Shown: piece by piece, positions 1 through 5,782 of the stretch | How positions within the stretch are numbered: position 1 is the stretch's first letter | Layout: every line of letters begins with the position of its first letter | Origin: Chloroflexota bacterium | GTDB lineage: Bacteria; Chloroflexota; Anaerolineae; B4-G1 | NCBI GenBank assembly: GCA_003648125.1 | Contig: QMOE01000180.1 | Coordinates: 1 to 5,782, forward strand | DNA: 5,782 bases | Direction of reading: 5' to 3' | Position numbers and translations under genes: made by a program | Notes under the pieces: model-generated | Seen by the model: the letters and a program-made list of their open reading frames with translations, nothing else | Told to the model about the DNA's origin: nothing | Databases searched by the model: none

Positions 1-21
1 CCTTTCCCCCTAAAATCTGAA

Positions 22-2847
22 CTATACCCCTTCCTCACCTTGAACCAGAATGTCCCGTATCTCGCCCGGTCGGCGCGCCACGGCCCACCGCCAGCGTCCA
101 AACCCGCCGTGCACATTTACGGCTTGGCACCATTCGTCCAGGTAGCGCCGCTTCACCTTGTCCTGCTCGGTATCCTGCCCCTTGGTCTCCAGAATGAGCA
201 TGTCGCCGTTCTTCAGACGAACCAGAAAATCGGGCCGGTACTTGCGCACCACGCCCCGATAGACGTAGAGTACCTCGAATCCGAGGTGGTCGTTCTTGAC
301 CCACGCGCTCACGGCGTAGCTGTCATCGAGCGCAAAGGCATCCGACGCCTCCCAGGTGCTGTCGTAGACGCAGACGTTAATGTGCGACCGGCGCGTGCGT
401 TCGCATGGCTTGCCCGTGTACCAGGTGCGCATATCGCCGGTGGAGCGGATCGGGTGATCGCGGTCAAACACCGGCGTAAGCCTCTCGGTGTTCTCCTGCC
501 GTACCGCCTCAAAGACGTGCTGCATCACGCGCGACATGTTGAGCGTGATGATCAACCGCCGGCGTAGCTCGTCTTGATTAAAGAGAGCCGGTGTGATGAC
601 GATGCGGTCGGAGCGGATGAACTGTGCGACGATTTTCACCAACTGCGCTAGCAGTAGTTCGCGGCTGCCCTGCCAGGTGTGCTTCATCTGATCGAAGACA
701 TCCCGCGCCGTCTCAAAGATGATGCGCTGGGTGCGGAACTCCCGCGCCAGACGCTCCAGTTCGATGCGGTTGATCTGGGTCACATCCGGCTTGCCTTCGA
801 GGATGGGCGCCAATTCCGCCACCTGGGCCGTCTGCGCCGCGTTTAACTCTAATGTTTTCACCTTCTCCCAGTCGAGCGTCAGCTTCGGCTGAAAGACGCG
901 CTCAATGCGCACGACGTTGGGCCATCGAATCTCGAATTCGGCCTTGGCGGGGTCCGGCTCGACCGCAGTCTTCGGAGTCGGTGGTGGCGGCGGGCCGTCT
1001 CCACCGCTTTCGTGCGGCAAGAAAGTGAAAGGCACGCCAAAGATGTTGACGTACTCTGGCTCAAACAGCCCTGTCTCCGGGTTGACCTCGTACGACGTGC
1101 GCCGCAGTCCACGCCCAACCACCTGCTCGCAGAGGAGCTGCGACGAAAAGGCACGCAGGCCCATGATGTGCGTCACCGTCTTGGCGTCCCAGCCCTCGCT
1201 CAGCATGCCGACGGAGATGACGTTTTGGATCTTCTCCCCTGGCTGTCCGACCTTACCCACTGTGTCCACGGTCTGACGCAGCAGTTCGGCCTGCTCGGCC
1301 TTGGTCAACTTGCGCTTGACCGGCCGGCTGTCCTCTTGGGCGTCGTCGTTGTCATCCACGACCTCCAACGGCTCAGCGGCCTCTTCCTTGGCTTCGGCCT
1401 TGCTGAGCACCTTCGAGTCGATGTGCAGCACCCGCTCGGGATCGCACAACTCATTGATATGGATGCGCTTGGTGTCGAAGGCGTGCTTTACCCGTGCGGC
1501 GGTCTCGGTGCGATTGCAGACGGTGATCATCACCGGTGGTGTCGGAAGCCCCGCTTCCCGCCAGGCTTTCCACGCTTCGCGCCAGTCGTAGCCCAGCAGG
1601 TAGTAGGCGTTGATGACCAAATCGGGCAGTGGCTCCTCGGGCCGCGCCCGCCGGTTCAGGTCGTCCTTGACTTCGGGATCGTTGTAGATGTGGTAGAGGC
1701 GTGACTTGTAGGTTTTGGCGTCGGGCACGGCGTCGTCGCGCACCACCACGCGCGGGGTCTTGACCAGCCCCGACTCGATGGCGTCGTTCAAACCAAAGTC
1801 ACTGACGATCCAGCCGAACAGTGCCTCCTGGCTGCTCTTCTTGCCCGACGGCGTGAACGGCGTGGCGGAAAAGTCGTAGCAACGCAGGATGCCGCGCGAA
1901 CGGTGCAGGCGATCCAGCCCGCCGATCCACACCGTGGCCTCCTGGGCACTGTCCTTGAGGTCGCGGGTGCGCAGGTACTTGCCCTCTGCCTCCCAGTTGA
2001 CCCGCCAGGCGTGGTGCGCCTCGTCGTTGATGATCAGCAGGTTGCGGGCATTCGCCATTTCGCCCAGTACGTCGCGGGTATATGCTTCGTCACTCTTGAC
2101 GCCGCGTTTGTCCACGCTGCGCCGCTTTTTGATCTGCTCCTCGCTCTCCCAGGCCAGGGCGTGCCAGTTGCGCACGAGCACCTTGCCCTGCCGCAGCCTG
2201 TCCAGCAGGGCCGAAGGCACGATGTCGAAGGCCTCGTAGTAGTTGCCCTCCGCCGCCGGTATCAGCACCTCCAGCCGCTTCTTTACCGTCAGCCCCGGCG
2301 CGATGACCAGTACGTTCCTGGAAAAACGCGCATCCTGTGGATTGGCTGCTTTGTTCAAAATGTGCCAGGCGATCACCATGGCCATGACGATAGTCTTGCC
2401 AGAACCGGTCGCCATCTTGCAGCATTGACGCACAAAGTCGCCGCCGTCGCCGGGAATCTCGATACCCACTCGCTCGGCGGGTGGCGCTTCCGTCAGCCAG
2501 ATCAGCGTCTCGACTGCCTCCAGTTGACAAAAGAAGAAGCGCCGGGACTCGAAACTCTCCGGGTCACGCCAGTGATCGAGCAGCCGCTTGGTGATACTGG
2601 AAACGCCCGGATAGCCGGCCTCGCGCCAGGCCTTGACGCGCGGGCGGATCTGGTTGACCAGTGGAATCTCAATGAAGATGCCCGGATCGTCGAACGCTTT
2701 GGAGTCGCCTGAGGCCACCACGTAGCCCGCGGGCCGGCGGCCCTCGACCAGATCGAAGGTGCGCTTCTCCCTATCGTAGCGCCAGTGACGGGCCGGCTCC
2801 TCGTAGGGCGAGTTGATGATCAGCCGGTCAATGGTGGTCTTGCCCAT
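22..2847 (-). CDS. res: Type III-like restriction endonuclease subunit (SF2 helicase + PD-(D/E)XK nuclease)
   Basis: This is the restriction subunit of a Type III-like R-M system, which cuts unmodified DNA with ATP as cofactor and depends on the Mod partner for site recognition. Numbered from the ATG start (941 aa), the helicase core shows motif I MATGSGKT (145-152), motif II DEAH (275-278), motif III SAT (327-329), a motif V-like GMLSEGWD (547-554) and motif VI QVVGRGLRR (575-583). The C-terminal nuclease has RPDF with Asp873, then ETK with Glu887 and Lys889, the usual PD...EXK layout. All key residues are present, so it is probably active. A charged linker (about 480-520) splits the RecA-like lobes, and a proline run lies at about 619-623. 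Its length is normal for Res proteins. The start chosen is ATG at 2847, sharing one base with the mod stop; an in-frame TTG at 2850 is less likely because the Shine-Dalgarno spacing is too short. It is probably translated by coupling to mod. It resembles the group sometimes annotated as BPTD_3080-family restriction endonucleases (from memory, not checked). Confidence 0.94.
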   Translation of the reverse strand: MGKTTIDRLIINSPYEEPARHWRYDREKRTFDLVEGRRPAGYVVASGDSKAFDDPGIFIEIPLVNQIRPRVKAWREAGYPGVSSITKRLLDHWRDPESFESRRFFFCQLEAVETLIWLTEAPPAERVGIEIPGDGGDFVRQCCKMATGSGKTIVMAMVIAWHILNKAANPQDARFSRNVLVIAPGLTVKKRLEVLIPAAEGNYYEAFDIVPSALLDRLRQGKVLVRNWHALAWESEEQIKKRRSVDKRGVKSDEAYTRDVLGEMANARNLLIINDEAHHAWRVNWEAEGKYLRTRDLKDSAQEATVWIGGLDRLHRSRGILRCYDFSATPFTPSGKKSSQEALFGWIVSDFGLNDAIESGLVKTPRVVVRDDAVPDAKTYKSRLYHIYNDPEVKDDLNRRARPEEPLPDLVINAYYLLGYDWREAWKAWREAGLPTPPVMITVCNRTETAARVKHAFDTKRIHINELCDPERVLHIDSKVLSKAEAKEEAAEPLEVVDDNDDAQEDSRPVKRKLTKAEQAELLRQTVDTVGKVGQPGEKIQNVISVGMLSEGWDAKTVTHIMGLRAFSSQLLCEQVVGRGLRRTSYEVNPETGLFEPEYVNIFGVPFTFLPHESGGDGPPPPPTPKTAVEPDPAKAEFEIRWPNVVRIERVFQPKLTLDWEKVKTLELNAAQTAQVAELAPILEGKPDVTQINRIELERLAREFRTQRIIFETARDVFDQMKHTWQGSRELLLAQLVKIVAQFIRSDRIVITPALFNQDELRRRLIITLNMSRVMQHVFEAVRQENTERLTPVFDRDHPIRSTGDMRTWYTGKPCERTRRSHINVCVYDSTWEASDAFALDDSYAVSAWVKNDHLGFEVLYVYRGVVRKYRPDFLVRLKNGDMLILETKGQDTEQDKVKRRYLDEWCQAVNVHGGFGRWRWAVARRPGEIRDILVQGEEGV

Positions 2848-5630
2848 CAATCCACCTCTGTCACTTTCAGGCTCTCGATGCCCCGGTCGTCCACGATCTT
2901 GACGGCGATGCGCTTATGTTCGCCCGGTTCGAAGGGCAGCGACACCGTGCCGCGATAGGCCTCGATCAACTCCTGGTCGATCTCCGCCTTGAGGTTCCTC
3001 GCCAGCCGCGCCCAGCCTTCCTTCGGGCCGGCCATAGGGAAGAAGACCTGGCGCGGGTAGAGGCTGCGCCCGTCATAGTCGGTGTCGAGCAGCCAGACGG
3101 CGATCTTGTTTGCCCCGCCCGATTCGATGCCGCCGGTCTTGGTGTTGTAGTAGTCAAAGCCGTGGACCTCGACCACGTATTTGCCGTCGTCCTGCCGGCG
3201 CACTTCCACATCCGGCTGGCCGATGAGCCAGAATGATTCGTTGCTGGCACGCTTTTTCTTCAGGTCCTCGGTGAGCAAGTCTGCGTTCATCTGTGCCTTG
3301 AGCAGCGTGACGCCCGGCCAGTTGGTCTCGTCAATGTCCTTGGCGGCTTCCGGGTCGAACTGGAAGGCGGCGAAGACGATGATCCTGGGTTTCGGCACCA
3401 GCGTCTGCGCCTCCTCGATGGCCCGCGCCACCTGGCGCTGCTCCAGCGGCCCGTGCTCCGGGCCAAAGGAGACCACTACCCGCATCGGGCTGTAGGCCGG
3501 CGCGTCTTCCTGCACACTGTCGGCGCCTTCGTCGCTGGGGCGGGTCTCACCGTCGGCGTGCAGCCAGCGGCAGCCGGGCAGCGGTTCCAGCCGGGTGAAG
3601 CGGATGTGCTGGCCCGCCTTGCCGCGAATGCCGGTGCGCAACAGTTCGTCGCGCCATTCGGCCTGACGCAGGGTCTCGCCCGAGCGGGCGATGGAGGCGT
3701 CGGCCGGTTCCGGTTTAGGCTCCAGGATTTCGTCCACCGACTTGACTGCCGGCGCGGGCACGGCCTCGACTGTGAACGGGCCGCTGACGCGCTTTTTCTT
3801 TCTGTCCACCAACGGCCGGTCGTAGAGCGTCTCCTGCGGCGCGTGGCGGGCGATGGCGGCGTCAATCTCTTTCTGCCGCTGGCGGCGCAATTGCCACCAT
3901 TCGGCGAGCAGCCGTTTTGCCTCATCCGGCCAGGCGGCCGCCGCCTCGCGCGGGATTTGCCACTCTTGCCAGTCCTGCTCGAGCAGGGCGTTCAACCGCT
4001 CGCGCAGCGGCTCCAGCCGCGCCTGCCAACGCGCATGGATGCCGTCAATCTCCGGGTTGTGGGCGATGGATTTGAGCGTGATGTGGGGCACGGTCTTGTA
4101 CTTGAAGCCGCTGCCCACGCCCTCCTGCGGGTGGGCCAGCTCGTAGTAGTCGAACACGGCGGTCATCAGGCGCTGGCGGGCCAGCGTGAGCGCCACGCGC
4201 GAGGTGTCGCAGGTGATCCAGCGCCGGCCCCACTGCTCGGCCACGTAGGCGGTGGTGCCACTGCCGCAGGTGGGGTCGAAGACCAGGTCGCCGGGGTCGG
4301 TGGTCATCAGGAGGCAGCGGGCAATAGGTGCGGTCCCGGTTTGGACAACGTAGATTTTCGGATCCGAACGACTTTGAACCGCCCCTCCGATATCCATCCA
4401 TACATTGGCTATTTGCTGATAGGGGAAATCGTCAAAATATCTGATGTAGTTGAGAATGCTCTTACTTCTTTGGACTCTAGCAGCTGATATTAGTCGTTCA
4501 AAGCCTTTAAGTGAAGTGGACCATCCTCTAGTACCACTTGGTACGAAAGTCTGGCCTTCAAACTGCACCGGGAATCTAGTATTTTCGGTTCCTGTTTGGC
4601 TGTCAATTCCGCTTAAGCGGTATATCCTCGCGGCTGGTGGTAGGAGAACTATTCCTTTTTTTTCTTCTGCATTTAGAGATCGTCTGTTCCCGTCAGGCAG
4701 CTCTACTTGATTGTATTTCGTTCGTAGATCACCTATAGGTGATGGACGCAAGGCAAACAGTCGCCTGAACTTGATACGTGATTTGTCCTTGGCATACCAA
4801 AGAATGAAGTCATTTATTGTGGGTACTAACTCTGCAGTAGCAGAACTTGTCTTGGAGAATACTAAATCGCTTACAAAACAATCATCCCCAAACACCTCAT
4901 CCATCAACTCCCGCACGTGGTGCACGTTCTCGTCGCTGATCTGCACAAAGATGCTGCCGCTCTCGGTGAGCAGTTCCCGCGCCAGCAGCAGCCGGTCGCG
5001 CAGGTAGGTCAGGTAGGAGTGGATGCCCAGCTCCCAGGTGTCGCGAAAGGCCTTGATTTGCTCCGGCTCGGCGGTCAGGTCCTCGTCCTTGCGGTCCTTC
5101 ACGTCGCGCTTGTTGACAAAGGGCTGAAAGTTGGAGCCGTACTTGATGCCGTAGGGCGGGTCAATGTAGATCATCTGTACCTTGCCGGCCATGCCCTCTT
5201 TTTCCAGCAGCGAGTTCATCACCAGCAGGCTGTCGCCCGCCACCAGGCGGTTGCTCCAGCCGTGTTTGTGCTGGTAGAACTCGACCGCCTGGCGCAGCGG
5301 CTCGGTGCGCTCGGTGTCGAACAGCGTCAACTGCCGGGGCTGCCCCTGGCCATTGCGCTTGCGCACCGCCTCGATGATGGTGCGCGGGGCGATGCGCTCG
5401 TGGACGTGCAGCGAGACCGTGGGCACCTCGAACGAGGTGTGCTCGGCCTTGCCCGCCCAGACCAGTTGCGGGTCCAGGTGGGGGTCGTAGGCGTAGGTCT
5501 TTTTCGCTCCGGCGTCCGGGTCGGTCTCGGGCGTCACCAGCCCCACCGGCGGGTTGTTGACGCGCTGCTTGTCCTTGTGCTCGTAGGACTCGATTTGTCG
5601 TTTGGTCGCGGTTTTCTTCTTTCGGGCCAT
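2847..5630 (-). CDS. mod: Type III-like site-specific DNA adenine methyltransferase (beta class), long form
   Basis: This is the modification and specificity subunit, which transfers a methyl group from S-adenosylmethionine to adenine N6 at its recognition site and guides Res. The N-terminal part (1-120) is a family-specific segment with YAYDPHLDPQLVWAGK (47-61 region). Motif IV is DPPY (157-160) and a motif VI-like stretch GSIFVQISDEN is at 225-235. The target-recognition region follows (about 249-435), and then SAM-binding motif I, FDPTCGSGTT (451-460), with an acidic residue Asp475 shortly after. DPPY preceding motif I is the beta-class order typical of Type III Mod, and DPPY predicts adenine as target. 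The protein is 927 aa; classical Type III Mod proteins are about 550-700 aa, and the excess is a C-terminal extension (about 500-927). ATG 5630 is the only possible start: no start codon lies between it and an in-frame stop at 5673-5675. Its ribosome binding site is weak (AGG 11 nt upstream), so it may depend on readthrough from the upstream gene. The central part has atypical base composition (separate entry). Confidence 0.94.
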   Translation of the reverse strand: MARKKKTATKRQIESYEHKDKQRVNNPPVGLVTPETDPDAGAKKTYAYDPHLDPQLVWAGKAEHTSFEVPTVSLHVHERIAPRTIIEAVRKRNGQGQPRQLTLFDTERTEPLRQAVEFYQHKHGWSNRLVAGDSLLVMNSLLEKEGMAGKVQMIYIDPPYGIKYGSNFQPFVNKRDVKDRKDEDLTAEPEQIKAFRDTWELGIHSYLTYLRDRLLLARELLTESGSIFVQISDENVHHVRELMDEVFGDDCFVSDLVFSKTSSATAELVPTINDFILWYAKDKSRIKFRRLFALRPSPIGDLRTKYNQVELPDGNRRSLNAEEKKGIVLLPPAARIYRLSGIDSQTGTENTRFPVQFEGQTFVPSGTRGWSTSLKGFERLISAARVQRSKSILNYIRYFDDFPYQQIANVWMDIGGAVQSRSDPKIYVVQTGTAPIARCLLMTTDPGDLVFDPTCGSGTTAYVAEQWGRRWITCDTSRVALTLARQRLMTAVFDYYELAHPQEGVGSGFKYKTVPHITLKSIAHNPEIDGIHARWQARLEPLRERLNALLEQDWQEWQIPREAAAAWPDEAKRLLAEWWQLRRQRQKEIDAAIARHAPQETLYDRPLVDRKKKRVSGPFTVEAVPAPAVKSVDEILEPKPEPADASIARSGETLRQAEWRDELLRTGIRGKAGQHIRFTRLEPLPGCRWLHADGETRPSDEGADSVQEDAPAYSPMRVVVSFGPEHGPLEQRQVARAIEEAQTLVPKPRIIVFAAFQFDPEAAKDIDETNWPGVTLLKAQMNADLLTEDLKKKRASNESFWLIGQPDVEVRRQDDGKYVVEVHGFDYYNTKTGGIESGGANKIAVWLLDTDYDGRSLYPRQVFFPMAGPKEGWARLARNLKAEIDQELIEAYRGTVSLPFEPGEHKRIAVKIVDDRGIESLKVTEVD
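2848..4130 (-). other. C-terminal extension of Mod (about residues 500-927)
   Basis: This part of Mod lies after the catalytic motifs and has no counterpart in short Type III Mod proteins. It starts with a helical, charged stretch rich in Trp, Arg and Glu (about 530-600), probably a coiled or helical bundle. A proline-rich linker follows (about 622-645, VPAPAVK and EPKPEPAD). The rest is an alpha/beta domain (about 675-925) with a predicted beta-strand segment MRVVVSFGP (716-724), RIIVFAAFQFDP (749-760) and a hairpin GQPDVEVRRQDDGKYVVEVH (804-823). Its role is unknown. By position it could contact Res, bind DNA or regulate activity. Similar extensions occur in the long methyltransferases of this family as I recall them, so this is a family feature rather than a local fusion. 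Confidence 0.55.
2852..2859 (-). promoter_or_regulatory. Shine-Dalgarno sequence of res inside the end of mod
   Basis: On the minus strand the sequence reads AGAGGTGG, lying within the last codons of mod. The GAGG core ends 7 nt before the ATG at 2847-2845, which is good spacing, but only 4 nt before the in-frame TTG at 2850-2848. This favours the ATG as res start. The mod stop (TGA 2849-2847) shares its final A with that ATG, giving TGATG, a typical arrangement for stop-restart translational coupling. Confidence 0.7.
4326..4886 (-). other. Target-recognition region of mod, with foreign-looking composition
   Basis: This segment encodes about residues 249-435 of Mod. In beta-class methyltransferases that is where the target-recognition domain lies, between the motif IV-VIII block and motifs X/I. 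Counting bases 4381-4860 gives 211 G+C of 480 (44%). The flanking 4141-4320 has 128 of 180 (71%) and 4921-5100 has 115 of 180 (64%). Codons such as TTA, ATA, AGG, GTA and TGT appear here, while the flanks use GC-ending codons. The frame stays open and both edges join conserved catalytic sequence cleanly. At the left edge the change falls just before the conserved RCLLMTTDPGD block, and at the right edge just after RELMDEVFG. Exact breakpoints are uncertain by about 30 bases. The position as specificity domain follows from family knowledge; the recognition sequence cannot be read from it. Confidence 0.8.
4728..4743. repeat. Perfect 16-bp palindrome within the specificity region of mod
   Basis: The sequence ATCACCTATAGGTGAT reads identically on both strands, with no spacer. 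It encodes part of the PSPIGDL stretch of Mod (about residues 297-302), so it is also coding. Function unknown; a coincidence of codon choice is possible. Confidence 0.6.
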
Positions 5631-5652
5631 AAAATCTTGCCTGTCGGTTTCG

Positions 5653-5782
<130 letters not shown>

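Noticed and set aside
1..21. Possible terminator after res
   Set aside because: Only 21 bases are visible past the stop codon, and no hairpin can be drawn in them.
1903..2712. 269-codon plus-strand open frame opposite res
   Set aside because: It lies over the helicase motifs of res, has no family features, and its composition is that of an antisense shadow.
3453..4487. 344-codon plus-strand open frame opposite mod
   Set aside because: It is antisense to conserved methyltransferase sequence. The translation is rich in Ala, Gly, Arg and Val with no recognisable domain, as expected from high-GC DNA.
4609..4620. 12-bp palindrome CCGCTTAAGCGG in mod
   Set aside because: A perfect 12-mer palindrome is expected about once by chance in a window of this size, so it is not evidence of function alone.
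4326..4886. Low-GC stretch considered as an inserted mobile element or a separate gene
   Set aside because: The mod frame runs through it unbroken, there are no terminal inverted or direct repeats at its edges, and the length matches a normal target-recognition domain.

Overview
The window is GC-rich bacterial DNA, and everything supportable in it lies on the minus strand. Reading right to left it holds three genes. First is the last 42 codons of a DUF433-type antitoxin-like protein, cut by the right edge. Next is a large beta-class DNA adenine methyltransferase of Type III modification (Mod) type, 927 aa. Last is a Type III restriction subunit (Res, 941 aa), an SF2 helicase fused to a C-terminal PD-(D/E)XK nuclease. 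The layout is operon-like: 22 nt separate the DUF433 stop from the mod start, and the mod stop and res start share one base (TGATG). The window is almost entirely coding. The 21 bases left of the res stop are too short to interpret. There are no RNA genes, CRISPR arrays or insertion sequences.

Mod and Res would work together as a restriction-modification defence system. Mod supplies sequence recognition and protective N6-adenine methylation. Res needs Mod to find sites, then uses ATP-driven movement or switching and its nuclease domain to cut unmethylated invading DNA. The Mod protein is longer than classical Type III Mod proteins, with a C-terminal extension of more than 400 residues after the catalytic core. 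This matches a broad family of long 'site-specific DNA-methyltransferase' proteins that occur beside Type III-like Res proteins. It is therefore a Type III-like system rather than a textbook EcoP1I copy.

The most striking feature is a compositional island inside mod. About 560 bp encoding the target-recognition region (roughly residues 249-435, between catalytic motifs IV/VI and motif I) has about 44% GC over the 480 bases counted. The coding sequence on either side is 64-71% GC over the 180-base samples counted. The codon use changes with it. This looks like recombinational replacement of the specificity domain, giving the system a new recognition sequence while keeping its catalytic frame. 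The host cannot be named from this window. High GC, a DUF433 gene and this R-M family fit several groups, including Proteobacteria and Chloroflexi.
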